64,000 bases of DNA from contig CM060734.1 in NCBI GenBank assembly GCA_030704615.1, positions 19,840,001 through 19,904,000 of the forward strand, written 5' to 3'. This stretch comes from Takakia lepidozioides. Lineage: Eukaryota > Streptophyta > Takakiopsida > Takakiales > Takakiaceae. The notes under the pieces were generated by a model that ran no database searches, was not told the DNA's origin, and was given only the letters and a program-made list of their open reading frames with translations. Positions 21,901 to 34,710 of this stretch are shown piece after piece. How positions within the stretch are numbered: the first letter of the stretch is position 1; the number at the start of each line of letters is the position of its first letter. The translations under genes were made by a program, and so were the position numbers.

Positions 21901-24900
21901 CATTGTGAACAAACAGTCTGAAGCTTTCCTGTGATGGGGTTTTGCAGCTCGCATAGAAAAGCTTCTGGAGATACTTCAAGTGAGCTACTCGGAGAGAAAG
22001 AGCTAGCAGGGGAGGAAATGCGGGTAACAATCCATGGTTGCCCAAACAAGTGCTCAGGACAGGGGAGCTGCCATACTACTTACGAATCTAGCCGTCTCTA
22101 TTTGTACAGGTTTGCTTTTCTCTGCAAGTCCACTGTATTTATACTACAAGTATTAACCATCCAAGGTAGCAATGAGATTGCTACAGAAAGTATTGGATCA
22201 ATCAATGCTGCTTGATACCACAGAGAAGCTGTGAGATAGTGGTCAGACGGTCTCCCAAAAAGTGCTCAAGTGATACAAGGCGGAAAATGCTGTGTGCCAA
22301 TGAACTAACTCATTGACGATGTGAGCTGCTTGATTGTGTGCAAGTGCTTGGATCTGATTCCTGGGGTGTGGTTGTGGATGCTTTGTTATGCATAAATTAT
22401 GAAGTTCGCTTTTTGAAAAAGCTCCTCGTATGATTTCTGGATGAAATGGACAGCTATTGCCACTGTGGCCCTACGCATGGAGGCCATGACTGCTCTGTCG
22501 TTCTCATGGTTCCTGCAGGTGGGTGGCCCTGATAACATGTGATACACTACTTCTGTTTCAGTAGCTTTCTTTGTATCCCCCCTCATAACATTAAGTCTTC
22601 TTTCCTTGGAGTTTCTACTTACACAGTAAAGGGTCTTATTTGTTTTCGTACTATTGTGCATTGACTCCGAGACTGGCATACAAAAAGTTTTCAGGATAAT
22701 TATTCAGCATTTGCACTGAGATGTTGAGCAATAAATTGTTTTTTCATGCATTGTGAGTACACTCTTTCCAATGGGGATAGCAGAAGAGGCGCTACATATA
22801 TGGACGCTTATTTGTTCAAATTTTGCCGCACTTCTGCCTAGCATCTGGGCTATCCACCACCGTGTATGTAATCATATCCCACACTGAATAAACCCCTTAG
22901 ATATCATGTTGTTTGTATATCTTTTGGCATTCTTCACCCACAGTTCCCTGGTTGGGAGCTGTAATAAATCATTGGAATCGGAATTTTAAGTCTAGAGAGG
23001 ATGTACATTCCAAGTGAAGGTAGCGTGACAAAGAAATTCAGTGCTGTTCTAGTGAGGGCCCTCCCCACAAGTTAATGTTCTGCAGCGTTACTCCTAGAGA
23101 ATGAAAGCAAACAGACAAGGAATTAAACTTGACCTTGTGAAGAAAAGTTGGGCAAGTTTTAAGATTTACAACGAATCTGATGATATTGAGCTACCACTCA
23201 ATCCTATGTGTGGTGATGGGGAAGTTTGGTTTGTCCTTTGGACAGGCCTACTCGGAGTGGGTGGCGTACACAGTGAGTGGGGTGGCAAGTGCCGTCTACC
23301 ATTCCTGCGATGCTGGCGGCTGGTGCGCCCTCTCATATGACACTCTCCAGGTGTGTAGAATGCTAACAGAATATAAAATGCTCGGTTCACAAGTCTTAAG
23401 CTGCTCTCCTACTCTTTTTTCGTTTTGTCATAGTATGTGGCTAGATTGAACATTTATACTACATTATGAGTTGGTGTCTGAATGGAAGATAAGTTGGTTG
23501 AAGAGATCCCTTTGTGTTTTAAGAACATAACACGCGTAGATATATTACTCTGGCAGCTCAGTTCCTGGACTTCTGGCTATCCTTTTTGTCGGTGGTTGTG
23601 ACTTTTTTATACATCGGAGCATTCCTCCAAACCACAAAAGCTATGGCACACATGGGTGCCGCAATCATTACAGCTGCAGTAACCAAAGAAAATGCCACAA
23701 GGTGGGTCATATCATGTTTCGAAGTCCTCTCTGCACGGTATTTGAAGTTTAGAGTTAATGTCACGTGAATCTGCAACTAGGGCTTTGCTACGCTGCGCAC
23801 TACCGTGACAATGCTGTGTATGTTGAAATTATTTATCGGTTGTAGAGTACTTTATGCGAAACAACATGGCCTGACTATTTTGAGTGTTGTACGAAAAGTG
23901 GTATGGTGTGTTAAATTTCTTTCTTTATTTAAGTAGGACAATTAGTCTCAACATGTAGGTATTTCTTTTGGGTATGGTAAGAAAAAACGATTCGATAAAC
24001 AATCTCTAGTGTGGGCTCTCATGTGTGAAAATATATATTTTGAGCATTGAGGTTTGATGTTGAACGCTATATCAATTGCATAAGCAATAACGAAAAGTCC
24101 GCGCGAAGACGTGTCATGTTGTTGCATGACGGGCGCTTAATCACTTAATCGTTGCTGGTTACAAATATGACAGCTGGGATTTTTGTGTGTAATGTAAGCT
24201 TTCCGGCAGGCTCCACAAGGTCCCCAATTCCTTTGCAGGAACATGTAGCCACCTGCTCTAGGCTCCTTGTATATTTCCGTGCAGCCAAAACGAATCATGA
24301 TTGCATTGTACTGAGTGTTTTCTTTCACATGCAGTGCATGGAATATAGTACTGGTGGTGCTCATGGGTGTGGCTGGCCTAGTCTTCGCGTGGGGCTTGGA
24401 ATGCTGGAGACTCAAGCTGGTTCCCAGGACTTGGCTGCAGGCTCTTGGTCCTGTTCAACGAGCGATCAGGTAGGGTTCCTCAGTCTGTATCCTAGTTCTC
24501 ATTTGTTTTGCTGTTTGTGTTCTTAGAGATATGACACAACCATCTCTTTCCTCTATCTAAAGTTGAGGAAACATAATAGACATAAACAGACATAATTGTA
24601 GATGGTGATCGAAGATTATAGATAGTCTGATGTGATCCATGTAACAGATTGGAGGCATTGTATAGACGAGGGGAGGAGTTCTTAAGCCAGCTGAAGGGCC
24701 AATTCCATTGGCGCTACTTGGTGACAGGGCTTGCCATCTTACTTGCTGCTGCAATGAGCTGGGTTTTAGAGACTGATGATACATACTGGATCTGGCACAG
24801 GTATGCCGTTCTCTTCCATCTTTCTTCATTAGTTTCTACCATTGAGCCAGGTATTCATGTATGAAGTCATGATAAGCTGTGAGGTAAGAAGATTATTTAT

Positions 24901-25164
24901 TATTTTCAAAGGAGAGTCCAATAACAAGCACCAAATGGGGAATGGATTATATGCAGCCTTTGGCATGTCAGTATCTACACTTCAGCATTTATGATCCTAT
25001 GCTCAACTGTAGGGCCAACTTGGTCAACCCAAGTGGGCCCAGAAGAGTACCGAAGGGTTATGCAAACTTCAGTCGAGGAACCAGGAACTGCACAAAGCAT
25101 ACGCCACACAGTGGAGTTGGACGCATTTGACGCAGGAGAAAACCCCAGGTCATTGGAAGACTAA
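15977..25164 (+). CDS. TMEM8/PGAP6-like multi-span membrane protein with EGF-like motif
   Basis: Fifteen exons join in phase into about 1097 aa: 15977-16184, 17656-17714, 18270-18348, 18881-18993, 19207-19275, 19626-20480, 20689-21548, 21948-22109, 22454-22518, 22781-22863, 23246-23350, 23562-23701, 24335-24469, 24648-24800, 24957-25164. The start is the ATG before a signal peptide (MGRALNSAARRASG then LLLLLMLLQSS). A long extracellular part follows, then an EGF-like cluster (GCPNKCSGQGSCH / YCHCGPTHGGHDCS), then about seven membrane helices with the family signatures YHSCD and YWIWHSLWH, and a hydrophilic tail. Animal TMEM8A (PGAP6) is a GPI-specific phospholipase A2 of the CREST superfamily; the invariant His and Asp are kept here, so a GPI- or lipid-hydrolase role at the cell surface is plausible but not shown. 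Exons 6 and 7 are very large. The exon 7 donor (GTCAGT) is the least certain border. Confidence 0.85.
16115..16690 (+). repeat. Diverged tandem duplication covering the end of exon 1 and start of intron 1
   Basis: The segment from about 16120 (TTGGCGCTGAGTTATCCAAG ...) is repeated from about 16446 (TTGGCGCTGAATTATCCAAG ...), about 325 bases apart. It includes the exon 1 end, the GGTGTC donor and following intron words such as GTCCAATTGCAATTGGT and CCAGAGTCAG. The second copy has lost one base in the coding part, so it is a pseudo-exon inside intron 1. Confidence 0.7.
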
Positions 25165-25421
25165 AGTAATGTCCTGCTTAAGGATCCAGTGACTGAAACA
25201 AAGTGCTTGTGCCATCATTTTGGCTCCTGCCCACTTTCCCTAGTCTCTCTTCCTCTCCCAGCTACTATCCCTTGCAAATGTTGTGACATCTGCAGTGATA
25301 GAATACAAACAGGTCAACTACAATATGGACAACACGTGTGAAGAATAGGGGATTCCCTTACCTCTTCATTGCCTCTTTACACTCCTCATTCTGACGGTGT
25401 ACATTATTCTCTATTGACTTT

Positions 25422-25585
25422 AAGACATTCATGATTCTGGGGGATTATTATTCGCATATTTTTTCATTTCCTGTCAAACAGTCCTGGTTGCTCAGTTTTG
25501 GCAAGACATTCATGATTCTGGGGGATTATTATTCGCATAGTTTTTCATTTCTTGTCAAACAGTCCTGGTTGCTCAGTTATGGCAA
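25422..25585. repeat. 81-bp tandem duplication
   Basis: Two adjacent near-identical units starting AAGACATTCATGATTCTGGG (25422 and 25503) and ending GGCAA. The copies differ at only a few bases, which suggests a recent event. It lies downstream of the TMEM8-like gene. Confidence 0.85.
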
Positions 25586-25987
25586 CCTCATCAAGAAGCC
25601 ATATGCCTTCTTTGTGGATCTTGTCGCGGTTCAATTCCTCCAAAGGTTTGGAGATTAGTGATTCAGCTTGCTTCAAGTATTCGTCCTTGCATTTTAATCG
25701 CTCTGTTGGTAAGATACAATAATCATTGGACTAAGTCAAACTTCTAAGTGTTGATGGGTTACAAACTCTAGCAAGAAATCCAAAAGTATTTTAGACCTCA
25801 TTCAACTGCCATGACCATTAACTATTTTGGGACTTCTTTGTATTGTGCATGTAGTGCACTTTGCTTGCTTGGGCAATGTAGGGAGACTCTTCCTTGTTGA
25901 CCCTCCACCAAGATAAAGTTTCAACGAGCGTTTCTGAGTCGTAACCCTGAAATAATTTTTCCCGGAACGAGTGAGCCCCAGCTGGCG

Positions 25988-26049
25988 TAAAGGGCTGGAA
26001 TGTTCATGGAGACTCCAATGGGGGTTCCAGTCTAAAGGGCTGGAATGTT
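25988..26049. repeat. Direct repeat flanking a 24-bp PAL-derived insert
   Basis: TAAAGGGCTGGAATGTT occurs at 25988-26004 and 26033-26049. Between the copies, positions 26005-26028 match the antisense of the PAL codons for GTPIGVSM. This resembles filler DNA from break repair copied from the nearby PAL sequence. Confidence 0.7.
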
Positions 26050-26598
26050 TCAGGAAGAGCAAACTGACGAGGATAAAAGGTTTCGCTTCAGTGGAAGAAC
26101 AAATGCCCCTATAGCTCTCTACTGCAAATCCTTCTCTATAGGACTGATGAGACACAAGATAGCAATGGATTTGAAGCTTTGACAGTATTACAGTAAGCAA
26201 TTTGCAGTACAGAAGTTGAACAGTTGAATAACAATCTCTGCGATGATCATGTCAATACTATGCACATCGTGGTGGGCGCCATCAGATTGAATTTGACAGA
26301 ATGTTGCCTTGAAACCACTAACATGGGGATCAACGGATTTGGTTCAGGAGTAGGTCTGTGCAGGTAAAGCAGGGTCATTTGAGCCCTTTGTATACTGGGT
26401 GACGTGCTGTCAAGAATTATGTACACTTATCTCAAAGCTTTACAGCTTTTTGTGAGAGACTGATGACGAATGGATGGATTGTTTCTTCAACTCAGGAACC
26501 TCTCTATGTATGCATCTTTCCTTTCTGTTCTCCTTCAGGGGTTGATGCAGATCGAAATTTCGAAGTTTCCTACCATCTACTACCTAATTAATACCGCC

Positions 26599-28742
26599 TT
26601 AGCAGCACTTGGCAAAAGGGCCGGGTGTCCAGTCCAACCTTCAACGCATTTGAGAAGAGGAGCCACAAGCTTTCCTTCGGAGATGGCATTGTACACCTTC
26701 TCAATCTCTTGACCAGGAGACACAGTCCTCAAGCCTGAGAGTAACTGGGTCCCCAAATCTGACCGCACAAATCTGTAGAGAGGGTATGTCCTGCAGTCTT
26801 GAATCCGGTTTGGTACGGAGGAATACCCCTTGTTATCGTAGGCCTCCCGGACCAAAGGTACCGCAATGTTCAAGCGCGTCTTCAATTGCGATCCTGTGGA
26901 ATACAGATGTGGACTCCAATTTCTCGTTCTTGGGGTTTTCAAGAGCATGACTCACCAAGACTTCCCTCAGTTTCTGCATCAGGGGGTAGGTGTCACTGCT
27001 TGCATCATCGATATAGCTGAATACGGGCTGGCGATCCACCAGGCTGAGAAGGTCTTTCTCGCAGAACCGTGATGGCAAAAGTGCGCCGTCATTGCCTGTG
27101 AAGAGCGTCTTCTTGGCGACCTGGGAAACAATTTGCTTGACTGTTGTCTGCATTGTCTCCTCGATGTGGCGCAGGTCAATGGCCTGGCAGAGACCCACCA
27201 AGAAAGTGGAGCTCATGAGCTTGAGAATCTCCATAGATTCCTCGGTCTTTCTTGCAGACACTAAGCCTAGTGAGTTGACATCCTGGTTGTGCTGTTCAGC
27301 GCTTTGTACATGGGTGGTCACTGGGTTGGCTAAATAATTCAATTCTGAGAGGTATGAAGCCATGGCTATCTCCCCGCCCTTCATTCCGTAGTCCAGACTT
27401 GGGTTAGGTCCTCCACTCAGGTTTGAAGGAAGCCCGCTGTTGTAATAGTGGTTTACAAGCTCAGAGAACTGTGCAAACATAAGCTTCCCAATCGCAGCGA
27501 TGGCCAACCGCATGTTGTCCATGGAGACTCCAATGGGGTTCCCTGGAAGTTCCCGCCATGAAGGGCCCTGTCCCCGGCAGCATCGATGATTGGGTTGTCG
27601 TTCACTGAGTTGATTTCTCGTTGAATGGCATGTGTGGCATTGCGAATGACCTCCACCTGTGGGCCCAGCCATTGTGGGGAAGCGCATATCGATCCTGCTT
27701 GGGTTTCTTCAAAGGGTCGGTCTCATGCAGTTTCGCTGCTGCCTTCATGTATAAGCTTCCGTCCAGCACCCACTCCATAACGGCAGCCGCCTCCATCTGG
27801 CCTGGGTGGTGCTTAAGTTTGTGCGTCAAGGGGTCAGCAAACTCAGGCTTTCCTTGCATCACCTCACAGAACAGAGCTGAAAGAACCTCAGCCAATAAGA
27901 CCATCACATTGGCGTCAAAGCAGACAGTGGAGGCCAAAGCTGACCCCACCGCTGTTCCATTGACAAGGGCCAGGCCTTCCTTTGGCTGCAATCTTCTCAA
28001 CCCCAGCGAGTCTAAGAGCTTCCAAGGCTGACACCTCCTTTCCGTCGGCCGTCACTGCCCTGGAGTTGGGTCTATTCGTAAGCAGCCCCGCGATGTAGGA
28101 CAATGGAACAAGGTCTCCTGAAGCAGTGATGGTCCCACGCAGTGGCAGCTTGGGTGTCACATTTGCATTCAGAAGCTTTTCCATGGCTTCCAGGATCTCC
28201 CACCGGATGCCTGAGAATCCCTGCATCAAGGTGTTGGTGCGCACAAGCATGGCCGCCCGGGTGGTGCACGCCGGAAGGGTGTTGCCCTTGCCCAAGACCC
28301 CTGCATTCAGAAACCTAATGAGCTCTCTCTGAAGCTCCACCCCTTGCTGGGTACGCCGATGAGAAGTGGCTCCAAAACCTGTGGTGACGCCATAGATATC
28401 CCCACCGTTCATAATCTTCTGGAGAACCCAGTTGGAGCTTTCATCCACTCGGTTCTTGGCATTGGCAGCATCCAGCACCACTCTCACTTCAGGTCGGCGG
28501 GCCACGGCTGCCACTTGAGCTACCGTCAACGTCACCCCTTCAATTGCTACTTCGATTGCCTCGTAGAATGTTTTCACCATATCTTTGACCTCGTCTAGAT
28601 GATTTCCTTGCATGGCTGCAGCTGCTCGGCCCCAGTTTAGAGGGTCAGAATTCTCCGGGACCTTTGTGCAAAACGATTCCAAACTAACAGCTTCGATGCC
28701 ATTGCTTTTGACGGTCACCTCAGTTACGTTGGCCATCACCAT
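26599..28742 (-). pseudogene. PAL: Phenylalanine ammonia-lyase pseudogene
   Basis: The minus strand starts MVMANVTEV and follows PAL closely, with the MIO-forming [16 protein letters not shown] and NDNPIID all readable. Against the intact copy at 32557-34710 it has five frame-breaking deletions: 8 bases near 27993 (after AGVEK), 7 bases near 27680 (after DRYAL), 1 base in a C run near 27538 (GTPIG), 14 bases near 26878 (after VFHRI), and 1 base near 26625 (after GWTG). The original stop would be the TAA at 26601-26599. No full-length enzyme can be made. The deletions fall after a highly conserved first 260 codons, so inactivation may be fairly recent. It is intronless like its neighbour and head to head with it. 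Confidence 0.93.
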
Positions 28743-29067
28743 CCTCGCAGGTAGAGAAATGAGAAAGAGGGAAGAGATCTCAAAGAGCTTATGAGACGAA
28801 AGAAATGAGAGATAGAGGACTGTGTGTGCTACAGATCACAGAAGGGAACTCCACGATGGATGGAACTCCCGGTGAGATTCACGACCGGTAATTGATCAGT
28901 CTTGTTGAAACTGGAAACCTGTACTTAAGATGAGGTGTGTAGTTCTAATCTTTAGTATGTGGTGGAGTAGTCAAGTTGGAGAAGCTGGTAGAGGATATCT
29001 AGAAGCGTACACTGCAATCCGGAGGTCGATCAGATAGCAATTGATGAGAATGAGAGAAAGAGGAGCT

Positions 29068-29078
29068 GTATATATAAG
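29068..29078 (-). promoter_or_regulatory. Possible TATA box of the PAL pseudogene
   Basis: CTTATATATAC on the minus strand, about 330 bases before the pseudogene start codon. It would give a 5' leader of about 300 bases. Confidence 0.4.
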
Positions 29079-29079
29079 C

Positions 29080-32000
29080 AGTCTTCGGAGCAATGTGGGA
29101 CCCACGAGCCACTGGGAGCCTCGCGGCTGGAGTTGCCAATATGCACATGTAACTGAGCTGGCCCGCGTCGCCATAGCTTGACCAAGTCATGCAATGTTGA
29201 AGAATTGGTGTACAGTAGAGTGTGTACTGTATTGTAGGCCTATCTTTGCATCTCACAAGTTAAGTTTAGCTCAGTAGGCAGCAGGAGCCTCGAAAAATGC
29301 AGCAGGCCCTGTTGACCTCTCTGCAGAGCATCTTGGAAGCGGAAAACATGACAACCGCGTGTTGCAGACCGTGAGGGCGACTTCCTTTGACTAAACTCCC
29401 TCCTCCGTTCGGCCAAATAAACATGAGCACGTTGGCCAGCATTTTGAATTCTCGCAGGGAAATAATTATGGCTAGAACTGTATATTTTGAATTTTGTTTA
29501 ATATAATTTGAATATCAAACGGTCCGATTTGGAGACGTGACTTCCAAGAGGCGCTGTTTTTTTTCAAATCCCTGCGACAGCCCCATCCGTGATCTGCGAC
29601 GTGGAGATCGTACTTTTATATTTGAAGAGCAATTTTACTTATCGCGATAGTTTAGCAACGACAGCAGGTGTTAGCTTAGTAGTGCATCTTCGTGAACTCT
29701 ACTCTGAACAACATTTTGCAGTGCGATGTCAAGGCGTGGTGTCATAGAAAACCGACAGCACAGTCTGGTACTTTGTATGGCTACTTAGAACTTTTACTGT
29801 TATTCAAATTGGTTTTGAAAGAACCTGCAACCAGCTGCCGTCGTCGTCCTGCACTGACCTGCATGTTGTCAGTATATTGTAGGTTCATTCTTTGTCTGAA
29901 GGAGGTAAAACATGCCATGAAAGCTACAAATACAGGTAGAGAAGGCTATAGCGGAAGACTAGCAGACAGCACGATGAAATCTCGATGACTCCCACCTGAG
30001 TGCTTTTGAGTGGCCAAACCCAGCTACTGCTTGCCTCTCCGTCTGACGTCTCTCTCTAGACTCTGATCCCACATATTTCGACAACGATCGATGGACACTG
30101 TGTACGTCTATTTCCATCTCACTTAAACTCAGGGGACGCCAGTGAAAGAGCTCAACATTTTAAAATCCTTGTAATAGTCTAGAATGTTTATGGGGCATTC
30201 ATCAAGTTTTCAATATTTGTTGCAGTTGGCATGCATGTAAAGTTGTACTATTTGGTTGTGCTGAGTGAATCTCCTCCTTTACTTTCTCCTGCGGGGTGAA
30301 GTTGTATTATTGTGACTTGAAAATGGTTAGATTGATATTGGAAATCGATAGGTACAACATTTCCTACCAGCCTCCGCACGTCATCTCCAAATTTAATTTC
30401 ATGTGGCCAACAGCGAGATGATATCTTCGAACAGCAGGGTCTCGCTTGGTATCCTCATCAATCAAGAACTTTAGCGAGCCTGAATTACTGACCAGCGGAT
30501 AATGATATCGTTTGAATATAATTGTGTGCCTGCCGACCTGCACAATCTATAGTAAATCGAGTAGTAACGGCTACTTAAAAATATACCACCAGTCTTGCAT
30601 CGGGTTCGGCAGTGAGGTCAGTGGTAATTTGCAGAACTTGGACCTGATCAGGAAAACGTGGTCCGATGACCTTTTTCTACAGGACAACGGGTCCAATCAT
30701 GTGCCGTTTGACAGCATGTGAGTTGTTTAGAAAATAGTATTATGAGACCCACTATAATCCTGATACACTTTGAAGTTCAAAGCTTTATAAGCAACCTATG
30801 ACTGATCATGGTCCAAAAACAGTGTTGTATCTGATATACGTATAGCTAGTTGTAATGAGTCCCAGTGCTTTATTTATGGGGAAAATACTTCACCGATTGA
30901 CCACCTAAAGTCCAATCCAGGCTTTGGAGTCCAATTATAGCCCGTTCCACTTCTTATCTAGAAAGAAGTCGAAATAAGAGACTCGTGATCAATACACTTT
31001 AGGTTCAAAGATTAGATGTATAATTCATACTGGTCCAAAAGCATTCTTGGTCATATATCATCAAAAGGTAGAAATCGTTTTAGGCTCAAAAAGTACTCAT
31101 GTATTATACTTAACTGTTTTAACGTTACATCTGGAGTTCTTGTCGCTTTTGAAGTTAGACTGACTTATTCCATGATGGAGTATACATGTCAGAGGCCAAC
31201 TAGCTAGGTTACATTAGGATTCAACATAAACATGCCGTTGGCCAACTTGTTCTTACTGCGTATAACTATTTAGGGATGGATAGTGACACTATCATTTGAA
31301 TTACCAGCTTCCCGCCAGCGCCCAGCGAGATCATTTGCGAGTTGTTCAAATAGTATTTAGGCTTACTACAGGGAGTTTTTGGACTGAGACTTTCTTGCAT
31401 GTTTTGACGCCTTCTGGTGGAAATGCCATCGTAAAGTGAACTCATAGCATTTTGCTTTTCTAGATTGTACTCTTTCGCTTTCTACAGTTCTGACGTTCCT
31501 ATAGATGCTATCGACTGAATCGAACTACCTGAACATTTAATCACAAAGAGGAAAGTTATGATCACTAAACTGTAATCTTAGTAATCTGATCTCATATTTA
31601 TTACAATTTCCTTCAGTAGTAATAAGTTCCTACGTCCTCAGACTTTGTTAAATTAAGAATTGTTCCCTCCATACCATTCGATGTCCAACTAGAACCAGTA
31701 TTTGGGCCTACTAAAGTTGAATTCTGTTTGTTTCAGATCTACTGCAGCCTAAGGAATGGATACTGCACTGTATCATGTTCACCAGTCCTCCTACTCAAGT
31801 ATATGCAATGTCTTCTCCGTCTCCACAACCAATATTATACTTTGAATCCCACAGTAACCTAACATCACAAAAGTATGTACCTCCCCATTATCTGTATATC
31901 GTAGTAAGCAAAGCACGCGATGAGTGAGGGATCCATCCATAGTCCAAGTGTGCAGGCTGCGCTGAGGGGGGTAAAGGGTCGAGGGTGCAGAGCAAGCGAG

Positions 32001-32320
32001 GCGGAGAGAAGGCGGCCAAAGACTCGATGTGGCAACGCGCAGTCAACGGAGCGCTGATCAGCGACGATCGTTGACGGATCCGTTGAGCTCTCCCACTTTT
32101 CAGTTTTTGCTTAATTATTTAATGATTTGCTATTATTCTATTATAGTATATCAGCGCACACTTGCTTGACCGCTACGCAATATTGAACTCATTTTGGATG
32201 TAGCATCCGCAGTCCTGGATGAGGAACGGGCTGCGTGGATGATATTGACCCCGCGGATCGCAGAGTCAAAGAAGGCGCTCGGGGGCTGCGTCGTTGGCGG
32301 CCCGACTGCTTTCTCACCGT
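29080..32320. other. Shared upstream region between the two PAL copies, no gene seen
   Basis: About 3.2 kb of AT-leaning DNA without a credible coding frame or recognisable element. It would hold the divergent promoters of both PAL copies. Confidence 0.5.
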
Positions 32321-32328
32321 CGTCACTT

Positions 32329-32334
32329 TATAAA
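32329..32334 (+). promoter_or_regulatory. TATA box of the intact PAL gene
   Basis: TATAAA within ACTTTATAAACACC, about 230 bases before the chosen start codon. Downstream is a CA- and pyrimidine-rich leader, usual for a plant 5' untranslated region. Confidence 0.6.
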
Positions 32335-32556
32335 CACCTTCGTCGCGCTGCTCTCAGGATCACAGCGGCAGCCTCATCTGTGTGCCTACTACTACACACA
32401 CACACACATTTGCAGTCTGCATCTTCTCCCTTCCCCTCCTTTCTGTCTAGTTTTCTACACCTCGATTAAGAACACAAGTGCTACAGTTGATAGATGATCA
32501 CCTCCTGTCGCATTGCACACCACAGAGACAAAGCTCTTCAATCTCTAGCGAACAGG

Positions 32557-34710
32557 ATGGTGATGGCCAACGGGAATACCGTGAAATCCGTGCACCACGC
32601 TAATGGGGATTCTCTCTGTACCACGGTTCAGATTTCGGACCCTCTGAACTGGGGGCGCGCAGCTGCAGTCCTGCAAGGCAATCACCTGGACGAGGTTAAA
32701 GATATGGTGAAAACGTTCTACGAGGCAACCGAAGTAGCCATCGAAGGAGTGACGTTGACGGTAGCTCAAGCGGCAGCAGTGGCCCGCCGACCTGAAGTGA
32801 GAGTGGTGCTGGATGCTGCCCATGCCAAGAACCGAGTGGATGAAAGCTCCAACTGGGTTCTCCAGAAGATTATGAACGGTGGGGATATCTATGGCGTCAC
32901 CACAGGTTTTGGAGCCACTTCTCATCGGCGTACACAGCAAGGGGTGGAGCTGCAGAGAAAGCTCATTAGGTTTCTGAATGCGGGGGTCTTGGGCAAGGGC
33001 AACACCCTCCCGGCGTGCACCACCCGGGCGGCCATGCTTGTGCGCACCAACACGTTGATGCAGGGATTCTCAGGCATTCGGTGGGAGATCCTGGAAGCCA
33101 TGGAAAAGCTTCTGAATGCAAATGTCACACCCAAGTTGCCACTGCGTGGGACCATCACTGCTTCAGGAGACCTTGTTCCCCTGTCGTACATCGCGGGATT
33201 GCTGACTGCCAGGCCCAACTCCAGAGCCGTGACCGAGGACGGAAAGGAGGTGTCAGCCTTGGAAGCTCTTAGACTCGCTGGTGTCGAGAAACCATTTGAA
33301 TTGCAGCCCAAGGAAGGACTCGCCCTTGTCAACGGAACGGCGGTGGGGTCAGCCTTGGCCTCCACTGTCTGCTTTGACGCCAATGTGCTGGTCGTACTGG
33401 CGGAGGTTCTTTCAGCTCTCTTCTGCGAGGTGATGCAAGGAAAGCCGGAGTTTGCTGACCCTTTGACACACAAACTTAAGCACCACCCAGGCCAGATGGA
33501 GGCGGCTGCCATTATGGAGTGGGTGCTCGACGGAAGCTCCTACATGAAGGCGGCAGCAAAACTGCATGAAACTGACCCGCTGAAGAAACCCAAGCAGGAT
33601 CGATATGCGCTACGTACTTCGCCACAATGGCTGGGCCCGCAGGTGGAGGTCATTCGCAATGCCACACACGCCATTCAAAGAGAAATCAACTCAGTGAATG
33701 ACAACCCAATCATTGATGCTGCTGGGGACAGAGCTCTGCATGGCGGAAACTTTCAGGGAACCCCCATTGGGGTCTCCATGGATAACATGCGGTTAGCCAT
33801 TGCTGCGGTTGGGAAGCTCATGTTTGCACAGTTTTCTGAGCTAGTCAACGACTACTACAACAACGGGTTGCCCTCAAACCTGAGCGGGGGCCCTAACCCC
33901 AGCCTGGACTACGGCATGAAGGGAGGGGCGATAGCCATGGCGTCCTACCTCTCGGAACTGAACTACTTGGCCAACCCAGTGACCACCCATGTTCAAAGTG
34001 CGGAGCAGCACAACCAGGATGTCAACTCGCTGGGATTAGTGTCCGCACGCAAAACCGAGGAGTCTATGGAGATTCTTAAGCTCATGAGCTCCACGTTCTT
34101 GGTGGGTTTGTGCCAGGCCATCGACCTCCGTCACATTGAGGAGACCATGCAGACGACGGTGAAGCAAATTGTTTCCCAGGTGGCCAAGAAGACGCTCTTC
34201 ACACACAGTGAACTTTTGCCATCACGATTCTGTGAGAAAGAACTGTTACGTGTGGTGGATTCCCAACCTGTTTTCAGCTACATCGACGATGCAACAAGCG
34301 TATCTTACCCCCTCATGCAAAAGTTGAGGGAAGTGTTGGTGCAATATGCTCTCGAAAACCCTAAAAATGAGACACTGGAATCCACCTCTGTATTCCACAG
34401 GATTTCCATCTTTGAAGAGGAGTTGAAGACATCCCTGAATGCAAAGGTACCTCTAGTCCGTGAGGCCTACGATAACAAGGGATACTCCCCAGTGCCTAAC
34501 CGGATTGAGGAGTGCAGATCTTATCCTTTCTACAAGTTTGTGCGGTCAGAGTTGGGCACCCAGTTGCTGTCGGGTTTGAGAAGTGTGTCTCCTGGCCAAG
34601 AGATTGAGAAGGTGTATGTGGCCATCTCAGAGGGGAAACTAGTGGCTCCTCTTCTCAAGTGTGTTGAAGGCTGGACTGGAACTCCGGGGCCTTTCGCCCA
34701 TGGCTGCTAG
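32557..34710 (+). CDS. PAL: Phenylalanine ammonia-lyase, intact, intronless
   Basis: PAL deaminates L-phenylalanine to trans-cinnamate and opens the phenylpropanoid pathway; the enzyme is a cytosolic tetramer. The single exon encodes 717 aa from [10 protein letters not shown], chosen because the neighbouring pseudogene begins with the same MVMAN; an in-frame upstream ATG at 32494 would add 21 residues. The Ala-Ser-Gly triad that forms the MIO cofactor is at residues 202-204 (GTITASGDL), the catalytic loop Tyr at 112 ([14 protein letters not shown]), and the selectivity residue is Phe139 (LIRFLNAG), as in Phe-specific enzymes rather than His as in PAL/TAL enzymes of grasses. NDNPIID and the helical C-terminal shielding domain are complete. 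Length is normal for the family. Confidence 0.97.
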   Translation: MVMANGNTVKSVHHANGDSLCTTVQISDPLNWGRAAAVLQGNHLDEVKDMVKTFYEATEVAIEGVTLTVAQAAAVARRPEVRVVLDAAHAKNRVDESSNWVLQKIMNGGDIYGVTTGFGATSHRRTQQGVELQRKLIRFLNAGVLGKGNTLPACTTRAAMLVRTNTLMQGFSGIRWEILEAMEKLLNANVTPKLPLRGTITASGDLVPLSYIAGLLTARPNSRAVTEDGKEVSALEALRLAGVEKPFELQPKEGLALVNGTAVGSALASTVCFDANVLVVLAEVLSALFCEVMQGKPEFADPLTHKLKHHPGQMEAAAIMEWVLDGSSYMKAAAKLHETDPLKKPKQDRYALRTSPQWLGPQVEVIRNATHAIQREINSVNDNPIIDAAGDRALHGGNFQGTPIGVSMDNMRLAIAAVGKLMFAQFSELVNDYYNNGLPSNLSGGPNPSLDYGMKGGAIAMASYLSELNYLANPVTTHVQSAEQHNQDVNSLGLVSARKTEESMEILKLMSSTFLVGLCQAIDLRHIEETMQTTVKQIVSQVAKKTLFTHSELLPSRFCEKELLRVVDSQPVFSYIDDATSVSYPLMQKLREVLVQYALENPKNETLESTSVFHRISIFEEELKTSLNAKVPLVREAYDNKGYSPVPNRIEECRSYPFYKFVRSELGTQLLSGLRSVSPGQEIEKVYVAISEGKLVAPLLKCVEGWTGTPGPFAHGC

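Noticed and set aside
26599-28742. Introns explaining the frame changes in the left PAL copy
   Set aside because: Side-by-side comparison with the intact copy shows simple short deletions, with no extra sequence that could be an intron.
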